The notes below the pieces were generated by a model. The model did no database searches. It was not told the DNA's origin and saw only the letters and a program-made list of their open reading frames with translations. DNA of 37,635 bases from Actinomycetes bacterium (GTDB lineage: Bacteria; Actinomycetota; Actinomycetes; Actinomycetales; Micrococcaceae). A program made the translations under genes and the position numbers. The stretch lies in NCBI GenBank assembly GCA_023426375.1, contig JAFAAV010000102.1:1-37635 (forward strand), given 5' to 3'. The first letter of the stretch is position 1. Each line of letters starts with the position of its first letter. Positions 1 to 7,402 of the stretch are shown here, piece by piece.

Positions 1-602
1 TCGCGTCCGGCCTGAACGGGATGGCGCACTGCGTGGATTCGTTGTGGGCACCCAAGGCCGACCCGATCAATCGGACGTTCGCCCTCGAAGGTGCCCGCGC
101 CCTGGCAATTGCCCTGCGTGGCATCACGGCCGATCCGGATGACCTGCGAGCCCGCGAGATGGCGCTGTACGGCTGTTACCTCGCGGCGTTGTCCTTCGCG
201 TCCGCCGGCTCCGGGATGCATCACAAGATCGCGCACGTACTGGGCGGAACGTTCAACCTTCCGCACGCCCAGGTCCACGCGACCGTCTTGCCCTATGTTC
301 TGGCGTTCAACGCGCCCGCGGTGCCGGAGGTTTCGGCACGGTTGGCCGACGCGCTGGGCTCTGATGCCAGCGATGCGACTGCCGCTCTGAGTTCGCTGTA
401 CCGCGAGATCGACGCGCCCCGGGCGCTTGCGGAGATCGGTTTCACCGAGGACGGGATCGCGGAGGCGGTGGAACGGTCCCTGAAGGCCATCCCCGAATCC
501 AATCCGACCACTCCCACCGAAGAGAACCTCACGGCGTTGCTTCGTGCGGCGTTGAACGGTGTCGAGCCGAGCACCGTGTCCGCGGCGGCGCGGCAGGCGT
601 GA
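1..602 (+). CDS. Maleylacetate reductase, 3' part (5' end outside window)
   Basis: The open frame runs in from the left edge (first full codon at base 3), so the N-terminal half is missing. The visible part is the helical C-terminal domain of the iron-containing alcohol dehydrogenase superfamily. The stretches GLNGMAHCVDSLWAP and SGMHHKIAHVLGGTFNLPHA, with VLPYVLAFNAP after them, are typical of maleylacetate reductase, which reduces maleylacetate to 3-oxoadipate with NAD(P)H in catabolism of resorcinol, hydroxyquinol or chlorocatechols. The histidines in MAHC and GMHHK are metal/substrate-site positions in this superfamily. The stop TGA (600-602) overlaps an ATG (602-604), the remains of direct coupling to the next gene before a tandem duplication. 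Substrate is inferred from family resemblance only, because upstream genes are not visible. Confidence 0.85.
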   Translation, partial: ASGLNGMAHCVDSLWAPKADPINRTFALEGARALAIALRGITADPDDLRAREMALYGCYLAALSFASAGSGMHHKIAHVLGGTFNLPHAQVHATVLPYVLAFNAPAVPEVSARLADALGSDASDATAALSSLYREIDAPRALAEIGFTEDGIAEAVERSLKAIPESNPTTPTEENLTALLRAALNGVEPSTVSAAARQA

Positions 603-700
603 TGATGGAGCGCGGGAACCTTCGCGACGCCCCCTTCCTCGCCCGGCAGGCGTGATGATGGAGCGCGGGAACCTTCGCGACGCCCCCTTCCTCGCCCGGC
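591..700 (+). repeat. 53-bp tandem duplication across a gene junction
   Basis: Bases 591-643 are repeated exactly at 644-696, and the first four bases (CGGC) recur at 697-700. The unit holds the last codons and stop of the maleylacetate reductase gene plus the first codons of the D-serine dehydratase gene. The unit length is not a multiple of three, yet both junctions keep the overlapping TGATG stop/start. Confidence 0.97.
602..655 (+). other. 17-codon ORF created by the tandem duplication
   Basis: From ATG 602-604 the frame reads MMERGNLRDAPFLARQA and stops at TGA 653-655, which overlaps the downstream ATG at 655-657. It is a chimera of the dehydratase N-terminus and the reductase C-terminus (RQA-stop). 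It probably has no function of its own, but it could pass ribosomes from the reductase stop to the dehydratase start by two successive TGATG couplings. Translation is inferred. Confidence 0.5.
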
Positions 701-2061
701 TGGCGGATCAGGAGCCGTCCGCGTGGTTCAACCCGGCCGTGAGCACCACTGCGGCAGGTTTGAGCGCGTCGGGTTTGTCGTCGGGCATCGTGGACGACGC
801 CGCCGCGAGGCTCAACCGGTTCGCTCCGTGGATTGCTCAGGCGTTCCCGGAGACGGCGGACGCTCGCGGAGTGATCGAGTCGCCGCTTCATGCTGCGCCG
901 GACATGCAGCGTGAATTGGGTCTGACTGCGGGCCGGTTGCTGCTGAAGCGTGACGACATCCTGCCCGTGAGTGGTTCCATCAAGGCGCGCGGGGGAGTGC
1001 ACGAGGTTCTCGAGTACGCAGAGTCACTGGCTGTCGAGGCGGGGTTGCTGCCGTCGCCTGCTGAACTCGGCGCGAACACGAACCGTGCTGCGGAGAACAA
1101 CGCGGATACGGCTCGGAACCTGACCTCGGCTCTCACCATGGCCGACCATGAGGATGAGGCCGACGGCACCCCGGATTACCGAGCGTTCAGCTCCGGACCG
1201 TTCCGCGAACTCATGGCTCAGCATCGCGTGGTGGTTGGGTCCACGGGAAACCTGGGGCTGTCGATCGGCATCACCGCCGCGGCGCTCGGACTCCAAGCGA
1301 CCGTGCACATGTCCACGCACGCGCAAGCCTGGAAGAAGGAACTCCTCCGCAGCTTGGGTGTGGAGGTCGTGGAGCACAGCACCGACTACACCGCCGCGGT
1401 GGACGCGGGCCGCAAAGCTGCGGAAGCTGATCCGTCCACGCACTTCGTGGATGACGAGCACTCAGTCAGCCTGTTCGCCGGATACGCCGTGGCCGGCCGA
1501 CGGCTCGCGCACCAGTTGGCCACCCAGGGTGTCTCTGTGGATGAAGATCACCCGCTGTTCGTGTATCTCCCGTGCGGCATCGGTGGGGCACCCGGTGGCG
1601 TGGCCTACGGTCTCAAACTCGAGTTCGGTGACGCGGTCCACTGCGTTTTCGCGGAACCCACCGCCGCACCCTGCATGATGCTGGGCGTCTACACGGGCCT
1701 CCATGATGAGATCTCCGTGGCTGAATTGGGGCTGGATACCCGCACGGTGGCGGACGGGTTGGCCGTGGGGAGGCCGTCCGGGTTCGTGGGGCGACGCATG
1801 CAGGGTCTGATCGACGGTTATTACACGGTGAGCGATCAGCGCATGAAAGCGCTGGTCAAGGCGCTGTATGCAACGGAGGGAATACTCGTGGAGCCCTCGG
1901 CTGCTGCCAGCCTGGACGGCCCGCAGTGGATCACCGCCGACGCCGACTACCGCCAGCGCATGAACCTCACCGACCACCGTCTCGAGAGCGCCACTCACCT
2001 CGCGTGGCTCACCGGCGGCGGCATGGTTCCCGAGGACATCCAGCGGGGCTACCTGGCCTGA
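655..2061 (+). CDS. dsdA: D-serine ammonia-lyase (D-serine dehydratase)
   Basis: PLP enzyme converting D-serine to pyruvate and ammonia; 468 aa from ATG 655, against about 440 in E. coli DsdA. Visible fold-type II features are the Schiff-base lysine in SGSIKARGG (about residue 110), the phosphate-binding loop GSTGNLGLSIG, and the DsdA-like stretches LFVYLPCGIGGAPGGVAYGLK and FAEPTAAPCMMLG. The start was placed at ATG 655 (ATG 658 and GTG 652 are alternatives) because the sequence before it is the duplicated end of the upstream gene, and ATG 655 overlaps the stop of the intervening 17-codon ORF. An insertion of about 30 residues between the lysine and glycine-loop regions (ELGANTNRAAENNADTA) is hydrophilic. 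No DsdC-type LysR activator is present; the next gene is a TetR regulator likely to belong to the MMPL gene beyond it. Confidence 0.92.
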   Translation: MMERGNLRDAPFLARLADQEPSAWFNPAVSTTAAGLSASGLSSGIVDDAAARLNRFAPWIAQAFPETADARGVIESPLHAAPDMQRELGLTAGRLLLKRDDILPVSGSIKARGGVHEVLEYAESLAVEAGLLPSPAELGANTNRAAENNADTARNLTSALTMADHEDEADGTPDYRAFSSGPFRELMAQHRVVVGSTGNLGLSIGITAAALGLQATVHMSTHAQAWKKELLRSLGVEVVEHSTDYTAAVDAGRKAAEADPSTHFVDDEHSVSLFAGYAVAGRRLAHQLATQGVSVDEDHPLFVYLPCGIGGAPGGVAYGLKLEFGDAVHCVFAEPTAAPCMMLGVYTGLHDEISVAELGLDTRTVADGLAVGRPSGFVGRRMQGLIDGYYTVSDQRMKALVKALYATEGILVEPSAAASLDGPQWITADADYRQRMNLTDHRLESATHLAWLTGGGMVPEDIQRGYLA

Positions 2062-2186
2062 CGCCTGATGCCTGAAGGTGGGCTGTCGCGCGAAGGCCAT
2101 GCACGCAGCACGAGCAGCACCAACGCCGGAGAAACACCACCAGCTTTCCCTATGAAGTCTGCTTGCTCACACTCAGGTTCAGAAGG

Positions 2187-2199
2187 TGCACAGAGTGCA
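2187..2199 (+). promoter_or_regulatory. Small inverted repeat in the tetR promoter
   Basis: TGCAC-AGA-GTGCA lies 10 bp upstream of the predicted -10 hexamer of the tetR gene. It could be an operator, but it differs from the palindrome before the MMPL gene, so self-binding by the same TetR is not supported by similarity. Confidence 0.3.
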
Positions 2200-2209
2200 A
2201 CAAGTGCCC

Positions 2210-2224
2210 TACTGTTGATACGTG
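2210..2224 (+). promoter_or_regulatory. Leaderless promoter -10 and GTG start of tetR
   Basis: TACTGT (2210-2215) is followed by exactly six bases and GTG 2222. There is no Shine-Dalgarno sequence. This TAnnnT-N6-start layout places the transcription start on the start codon and recurs at four other genes in the window. Confidence 0.55.
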
Positions 2225-2872
2225 AACTTTTCATGCCAGGGGGAGGCCCCCAAAGACAAGCGGGGTGCTCTCAAATGGCACAACCGGCGCGCCATTGTGA
2301 TGGCCGCCGGTGAGCTTGCCGACCTCCACGGCATTCAGGGGTTCTCGGTGGACGATCTGGCCCAGAAGGCTGGTGTTTCCCGCCGCACGATCTTCAACCA
2401 CTTCCCGTCCGCGGAGGATGCCGGGTACGAGTACCTGTCGGAACTCGTCTCGCAACTCATCGGGGAGGTCCTCGCAGGACTTCCGGACCCCTCTGAGCAG
2501 GGCGAGCAAACGCTGGGGCAGGTCTACCAAGATCTGTGCCAGGCCATGCGTGTTCACAGCTTGGTGGAGGCCCTGCGACCGTTGTTGCACCAGGCCATGG
2601 ACGTCAAAGAATCACCGACCGCCGCGCTCTGGAGTTACCGGGTGACCAACGTGGCCACCGAGGGTCTGGAGCAGATGCTGCGGGAGAGACTGCCGGACCA
2701 CAGCGAGCTGGAGATGCAGCTGATGGCCACCTCCATCATCAACTCCATGGCCGTGTGCATGGATGCGTGGCTCTTGCGCACCGGCGGTGAACTGAATGAC
2801 CACACCCGTGGGGAGTGGGACGAACTCCTGACCGAGGCCCTCACAATTCTGGGCCGAGGGTTCGATACCTGA
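2222..2872 (+). CDS. TetR/AcrR-family transcriptional regulator
   Basis: Predicted DNA-binding repressor of 216 aa. The N-terminal helix-turn-helix is clear: RAIVMAAGELADLHGIQGFSVDDLAQKAGVSRRTIFNHFPSAEDA (about residues 22-67), with the recognition helix around SRRTIFNHF. The C-terminal ligand-binding half is all-helical and not recognisable by substrate. The GTG at 2222 is chosen because a TAnnnT hexamer sits six bases before it and no ribosome site is present. It stops 111 bp before, and on the same strand as, the large MMPL-esterase gene, whose start is preceded by a 14-bp perfect palindrome. The simplest reading is that this protein represses that exporter and is relieved by an exported lipid or drug. 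That link is inference from position. Confidence 0.9.
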   Translation: MNFSCQGEAPKDKRGALKWHNRRAIVMAAGELADLHGIQGFSVDDLAQKAGVSRRTIFNHFPSAEDAGYEYLSELVSQLIGEVLAGLPDPSEQGEQTLGQVYQDLCQAMRVHSLVEALRPLLHQAMDVKESPTAALWSYRVTNVATEGLEQMLRERLPDHSELEMQLMATSIINSMAVCMDAWLLRTGGELNDHTRGEWDELLTEALTILGRGFDT

Positions 2873-2903
2873 AAGACCAGACCTTTTGCCGGCAAACCCG
2901 CGC

Positions 2904-2916
2904 GAGCGGCGTCGTC
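2904..2916 (+). repeat. Copy of 13-bp motif GAGCGGCGTCGTC (intergenic)
   Basis: Exact copy, 32 bp after the tetR stop codon. Seven exact copies occur in the window. This one shares the longer CGCGAGCGGCGTCGTCGG with the copy at 16981. Confidence 0.85.
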
Positions 2917-2959
2917 GGCGAGATCCGCTACCGCGGAACGTAACTGAACATGACCATCG

Positions 2960-2973
2960 CTACTTATAAGTAG
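2960..2973 (+). promoter_or_regulatory. 14-bp perfect palindrome, probable TetR operator
   Basis: CTACTTATAAGTAG is a perfect palindrome whose end overlaps the ribosome binding site (TAGGAG, 2971-2976) of the MMPL gene starting at GTG 2984. It contains TATAAG, which could itself act as a -10 element. A repressor bound here would block transcription start or elongation. Assignment to the adjacent TetR protein is inferred. Confidence 0.6.
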
Positions 2974-2983
2974 GAGATTCTTC

Positions 2984-5900
2984 GTGGCACGACTTCTCTA
3001 CCGGCTGGGCATCGGCTCGGCCCGTCACGCGTGGGCGGTGATTGTTTCGTGGATCGCCGTGCTGGCCATCTCCGTGGGTGCGGTGGCGTTCTCCGGCGTG
3101 CAGCTGTCCAATGCGATCACCATCCCGGGCACCGAGACCCAGCGACTCGCCGACCGGCTCCAGGATGAACTTCCCGAAGCCAACCAGGGCACCGGTCGCA
3201 TGATCTTCTACACCGAGGACGGCTCGGAGTTCACGGAAGAACAGCGCCAGGGAATCGCGGATGCCGTGGCCTCGACCGAGGGCATCGACCAGGTGGACAG
3301 CGCCACCAACCCGTTCGAGGCGCAGGCCCAGCTCGATGACGGACGTCAGCAACTCGTGGACGGCCGCGAGCAGCTGGAGGAGGGCCAGCAGGCCATCCAG
3401 CAGCTGCAGGAGAACCTGCCCCCGGGCGCCAACGCGGACCAGATCCTGGAGCAGCGCGGCATCGACCCGCAGCAGATCCAGGAGCAGCAGGCTCAGCTGG
3501 AATCCGGCGAGCAAGCCATGGAACGCATGGGCGACTACCGCGTGGTCTCCGAGGACGGCAACTCCGCCATCTCGGTCGTGAACTTCACCGTGGACCAGAC
3601 CTCTGTGACCGCGGACGCCAAGGAAGCCGTGATGAACGCGGTGGAGGACCACCCGGTCGACGGCGTGGGCGTGGACTTCTCCCAGGAGCTCTCTCAGGAC
3701 ATCTCAGCGCTGCTGGGTCCGGCGGAAATCGTGGGTGTGGTGATCGCCGCCATCGTGCTGTTGGTCATGCTGCGCGCCCTGGTCCCGGCCATCCTGCCGG
3801 TGCTGACCGCGCTGATCGGCGTGGGTATTTCCACGGCCGCTACGCTCGCATTCTCCGGCGTGATCGACATGATGTCCGTGACACCCATGCTCGGCGTGAT
3901 GCTGGGTCTGGCCGTGGGCATCGACTACTCGCTGTTCGTTCTGAACCGCCACCGCCAGCAGTTGCGCCGCGGCATGGAGGTCAAGGAGTCCATCGGCATG
4001 GCCGTGGGAACCTCCGGTACCGCCGTGTTCTTCGCGGCGCTGACCGTGATCGTGGCGCTGGTGGCGTTGAACATCACCGGCATTCCGTTCCTGGGCCTGA
4101 TGGGTACCGTGGCCGGCGTTGCCGTGCTGATCGCCCTGCTCATCACCCTGACCCTGACTCCCGCACTGCTCTCCCTGGCCGGGCGCAAGGCACTGCCCCG
4201 CAAGCAGCGCAACGCCGCACCCGTCGAAGAGCACATCGACGAACACGATGTTCCGTTCCACCTGCGCCACCCGTGGATCACCTCGCTGCTGAGCGTGGGC
4301 GTCCTGGTGGTGCTGGCATTGCCAGCTCAGGACATGCGCCTGGGTCTGCCGGATGCCTCCACGGAAGCCGTGGACAGCACCGCGTACCAGGCCTACCAGC
4401 GCATCGCGGAGGACTTCGGCGCAGGTGAGAACGGCCCGCTCGTGGCCGTGGTCGACATGCCCGAGGGCCTCAGCGATGACGAGGCGACCGAGAAGATCAA
4501 TCTCGTCTCCGATCGCATCGCAGAACAGGACGACGTGGCCAATGTGCTGCCCGGTGTGACCACCGAGGACAACCGCACCGGCGTGATCCAGGTGATTCCG
4601 GAATCCGGTCCCGCGGATGCCGCTACCGAGGAACTCGTCAACAACCTGCGTGCACTCAACGGCGACGCATTGAACGGCGAGGACGTCCAGGTCGGCGTGG
4701 CCGGAACCACCGCCGCCAACATCGACGTGTCCCAGCTGCTCGGTGAGAAGCTCCCGCTCTACCTGGGCGTGGTCATCATCATCTCGCTGCTCCTGCTGCT
4801 CATGGTTTTCCGCTCCATCGTGGTCCCCGTGATCGCCTCCTTGGGCTTCCTGCTCTCGGTCCTGGCGTCGTTGGGTGCCGTGGTCGCGGTGTACCAGTGG
4901 GGCTGGGGTGGCGACCTGATGGGCGTGCACGATCCCGGGCCCATCCTGAGCTTCCTGCCCACCCTGATGATCGGTATTCTGTTCGGTCTGGCCATGGACT
5001 ACCAGCTGTTCCTGGGCTCCGGTATGCGTGAGGCCTACGTCCACGGCCACCCCGCGCGCCAGGCCGTCGTCCACGGGTTCAAGGCTGGTCGCGCAGTGGT
5101 CACGGCCGCCGCGATCATCATGATCTCCGTGTTCGCGGGCTTCATCTTCGCGCACTTGTCCATGATCAAGCCCATCGGTTTTGCCTTGGCGATCGGCGTG
5201 CTGTTGGACGCGTTCGTGGTCCGCATGTTCCTGATCCCGGCCGTCATGCGGATCATGGGCGAGAAGGTCTGGTGGCTGCCGCGCTGGCTGGACAAGATCC
5301 TGCCGCGCGTGGACGTGGAAGGCGAGTCCCTAGTGCGCGCCGGCGCTTCCGCCGGTGCCGCCGGTGGCGCGGCCGCCGCAGTTGCCTCCGGTTCGGAGTC
5401 CGGCTCCGGCTCGATGTCCACTTCCCGCTCCGATCACGACGACGCCGCTCCCACCTCGGATCGCGACGTGGCCGTGAACGGCGGATCGGGTGCCGGTCGA
5501 GTAGCCGATCGCCACGCCGCTTCGAGCGGTGAGTCCGCTCAGTCCATCGCTCCTGCCATGGCCGGTGCGGCTGCCATGGGCGCTACCTCGGGAACGACCG
5601 CTGTCTCTACCCCCGCAACGGATGCTGCGGCAGGGAACTCCGCGAGCGGCGTCGTCCCTGTGAAGGCTATGGCGCCCTCGGAGGTGGCCCTTCGTCAGGC
5701 GGATCCGGCGCTCAAAGCGACCGATGCGATCCTGCCGCTGCTGCCGAGCCTGCCCGAGGAGGAAGAGAGCGCCAGGGAGGAACTGAGTAAGGACAAGCCG
5801 GAGGCCGCGCCGCACCGCTCCATGCACGAGCGCGTGAACTTCCGGAAGGTCGTCGTGGCTGGCCGGCCCGTGCTGGTGGCCGAGCCCAAGTCCCGCGCGT

Positions 5901-6583
5901 GGGGCGCGGTGGCTCCGGTGATCGTGTACTGGCACGGCGGTGGCTACGTGAGCCCCATGGTGCGCACGCACTGGCGATTCCTGGACGAGCTCATCAAGCG
6001 CACCGGCGCCACGGTTGTGGTGCCCAGCTACGCGTTGGCCCCCGTGCACACCGTGGACGAGGTCCAACCGCTGGTTGACGGAACGCTGGAGCTGGCCCGC
6101 TCCTTGGGTTCACGCGTGTACTTCATGGGTGATTCCTCCGGTGGCGGTCTGGCACTGGCGCAAGCGCAACGCCTGCGTGACCAGGGTGAGTCGCTGACCG
6201 GTCTGGTGCTCATCGCACCGTGGGTGGACGTCACCCTGACCAACCCGGCCATCCCTGAGTACGAGTCCAAGGACAACATGCTCAGCGTCAAGAAGCTGCG
6301 CGTCTCGGGTCGTTGGTGGGCTGGTGCGAGGGACGTTCGTGACCCGCTGGTCAGCCCCGTCTACGGCACGTTCGAGGGCTTGCCGCGCACGTTGGTGACC
6401 CAGGGTGACCACGACATCCTCTACCCGGACGCCATGAACACGGTCGCAGAACTGCAGCTCGCGGGTGTGGACACCACCGCGATCGTGACCGAGGGCGCTC
6501 CGCACACGCATTCCTTGATGGTGTGGACCCCCACGGCCCGCAAGGATGTGGAGGACATCGCCCGCTGGATCCTTGATCGCTAA
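2984..6583 (+). CDS. MMPL/RND-type transporter fused to an HSL-type esterase domain
   Basis: Single 1199-aa frame with three parts. Residues 1-770 are an MMPL transporter: TM1 at about 15-38, a periplasmic-side domain with a Q/E-rich LxxGxxQL coiled segment (about 110-190), TM2-6 (245-400), TM7 (about 431-450), a second extracellular domain, and TM8-12 (590-765). The paired Asp-Tyr sites of the MmpL proton relay are present (GIDY at 312-315, AMDY around D672). Residues 776-945 are a low-complexity Ala/Ser/Gly linker. Residues 947-1199 are an alpha/beta-hydrolase of the hormone-sensitive-lipase family: oxyanion motif HGGG (984-987), nucleophile GDSSGG (1049 on), acid in GDHDILYPDA (D1144 likely) and PHTHS histidine (about 1173). 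MMPL proteins move lipids or drugs across the membrane. The attached hydrolase would lie in the cytoplasm if the C-terminus follows the usual topology, so it may process the cargo or its ester. GTG start chosen for the TAGGAG site upstream. Confidence 0.9.
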   Translation: MARLLYRLGIGSARHAWAVIVSWIAVLAISVGAVAFSGVQLSNAITIPGTETQRLADRLQDELPEANQGTGRMIFYTEDGSEFTEEQRQGIADAVASTEGIDQVDSATNPFEAQAQLDDGRQQLVDGREQLEEGQQAIQQLQENLPPGANADQILEQRGIDPQQIQEQQAQLESGEQAMERMGDYRVVSEDGNSAISVVNFTVDQTSVTADAKEAVMNAVEDHPVDGVGVDFSQELSQDISALLGPAEIVGVVIAAIVLLVMLRALVPAILPVLTALIGVGISTAATLAFSGVIDMMSVTPMLGVMLGLAVGIDYSLFVLNRHRQQLRRGMEVKESIGMAVGTSGTAVFFAALTVIVALVALNITGIPFLGLMGTVAGVAVLIALLITLTLTPALLSLAGRKALPRKQRNAAPVEEHIDEHDVPFHLRHPWITSLLSVGVLVVLALPAQDMRLGLPDASTEAVDSTAYQAYQRIAEDFGAGENGPLVAVVDMPEGLSDDEATEKINLVSDRIAEQDDVANVLPGVTTEDNRTGVIQVIPESGPADAATEELVNNLRALNGDALNGEDVQVGVAGTTAANIDVSQLLGEKLPLYLGVVIIISLLLLLMVFRSIVVPVIASLGFLLSVLASLGAVVAVYQWGWGGDLMGVHDPGPILSFLPTLMIGILFGLAMDYQLFLGSGMREAYVHGHPARQAVVHGFKAGRAVVTAAAIIMISVFAGFIFAHLSMIKPIGFALAIGVLLDAFVVRMFLIPAVMRIMGEKVWWLPRWLDKILPRVDVEGESLVRAGASAGAAGGAAAAVASGSESGSGSMSTSRSDHDDAAPTSDRDVAVNGGSGAGRVADRHAASSGESAQSIAPAMAGAAAMGATSGTTAVSTPATDAAAGNSASGVVPVKAMAPSEVALRQADPALKATDAILPLLPSLPEEEESAREELSKDKPEAAPHRSMHERVNFRKVVVAGRPVLVAEPKSRAWGAVAPVIVYWHGGGYVSPMVRTHWRFLDELIKRTGATVVVPSYALAPVHTVDEVQPLVDGTLELARSLGSRVYFMGDSSGGGLALAQAQRLRDQGESLTGLVLIAPWVDVTLTNPAIPEYESKDNMLSVKKLRVSGRWWAGARDVRDPLVSPVYGTFEGLPRTLVTQGDHDILYPDAMNTVAELQLAGVDTTAIVTEGAPHTHSLMVWTPTARKDVEDIARWILDR
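5438..5450 (-). repeat. Copy of 13-bp motif (reverse, inside MMPL linker)
   Basis: The reverse complement GACGACGCCGCTC lies in the low-complexity linker of the MMPL-esterase gene, where it encodes Asp-Asp-Ala-Ala. The linker is under little coding constraint and also carries a forward copy at 5644. Confidence 0.8.
5644..5656 (+). repeat. Copy of 13-bp motif (forward, inside MMPL linker)
   Basis: Exact GAGCGGCGTCGTC, preceded by CGC as at 2901. Here it is read as Ala-Ser-Gly-Val-Val, a different reading frame from the copy at 5438, so the repetition is not caused by a repeated peptide. Confidence 0.8.
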
Positions 6584-6622
6584 CGGTCTCCCACCCACGG
6601 CGAGAGCCGCTCAGCTGGCGAC

Positions 6623-6690
6623 AACCATTTGATGACGGCTTACTGCACGGTAACCCCGGTTACCGTGCAGTAAGCCGTTACGAAATGGTT
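6623..6690. terminator. Long hairpin between convergent genes (bidirectional terminator)
   Basis: A perfect 20-bp stem (ACGGCTTACTGCACGGTAAC at 6635-6654 with its complement at 6659-6678) closes on a 4-base loop. After a 4x4 internal loop an 8-bp stem continues (AACCATTT 6623-6630 with AAATGGTT 6683-6690). There is no T tract. The right arm includes the first base of the stop codon triplet and the last codons of the leftward gene, so the element overlaps coding sequence. Confidence 0.8.
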
Positions 6691-7265
6691 CGGGTTGAGC
6701 GGCCCACGTTCTTGAAGAACCACGTGTAGAAACCGATCCAGCCCGCGGCGAAGATGCTCCACCGGACCCACTCCGGTGCGTTCGGCATGAGTTTTCGGCC
6801 GAGCACACCCAGCCCGCCGATGGCAGCGGTGACCAGGATGAACCGCGGGGCGCGTGCGGGAACGGACCACAACAGAAACCGCGGTAAGGGGCGGCCCAAC
6901 AGGCCGTTGGTCCGCGCGTAGATCTTGTAGGGCGTGCCCCGCAACGGCCCGGTGAGCAAGGCCTTGTAACCCTTGGCGGAATAGTCGGATTCGACCCGGC
7001 GCACCATGGCCGGCGAAACAGCGGGCAGCGTGGCCAGCGCCCGTGCGGATTGTCCTGCACCGGTCCTGGCTCCCCACGCATGGGTCACCGCGCCACCGAG
7101 GACAGCTCCTGCAGTAGCCGAAGCAACGCACTTCAACCCGCGTTTCGGGTTCTTCATGGCCAGCGCCGACAACCACACATCCGGGACGATGAAGAATGCA
7201 GTGGCCTCCGCGAACCCCCACACGGCTGCCACGGCATGATCTCTACTCTTGCTGGAACGGCTCAT
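6678..7265 (-). CDS. Small membrane protein, possibly DedA/VTT-like
   Basis: 195 aa from ATG 7265, chosen because GGGGAGG precedes it; a longer upstream frame lacks such a site. The sequence has an N-terminal hydrophobic segment in WGFAEATAFFIVPDVWLSALAM, a Gly/Ala-rich hydrophobic stretch (VASATAGAVLGGAVTHAWG), a central GPLRGTPYKIYA and a C-terminal pair of membrane segments. The WGFAEAT...PDVW and GPLRGTPYK patterns remind me of the YqaA/DedA (VTT) group of lipid or small-molecule transport proteins, but the match is loose and I would not assign a function. It is convergent with the MMPL gene and shares the long hairpin with it. It is divergent from the CDF transporter gene, with 137 bp between starts. 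Confidence 0.7.
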   Translation of the reverse strand: MSRSSKSRDHAVAAVWGFAEATAFFIVPDVWLSALAMKNPKRGLKCVASATAGAVLGGAVTHAWGARTGAGQSARALATLPAVSPAMVRRVESDYSAKGYKALLTGPLRGTPYKIYARTNGLLGRPLPRFLLWSVPARAPRFILVTAAIGGLGVLGRKLMPNAPEWVRWSIFAAGWIGFYTWFFKNVGRSTRTIS

Positions 7266-7402
7266 GAGTCCTCCCCTCGACGTACTGCGACGTCGGTCGT
7301 TTTGGCGCGCGGCCCGGCGCACCGTAAGATCACTGTAGGAGGGGATTGCCCTGCCGTAGCGTTATCAACAGGACCGGATCGGTCAGTCGGAGGAGATCAG
7401 TC

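Noticed and set aside
4681..5155. Bottom-strand His/Gln-rich ORF within the MMPL region (3704-5155)
   Set aside because: Composition typical of an antisense frame of a membrane protein gene; no start site or motif.
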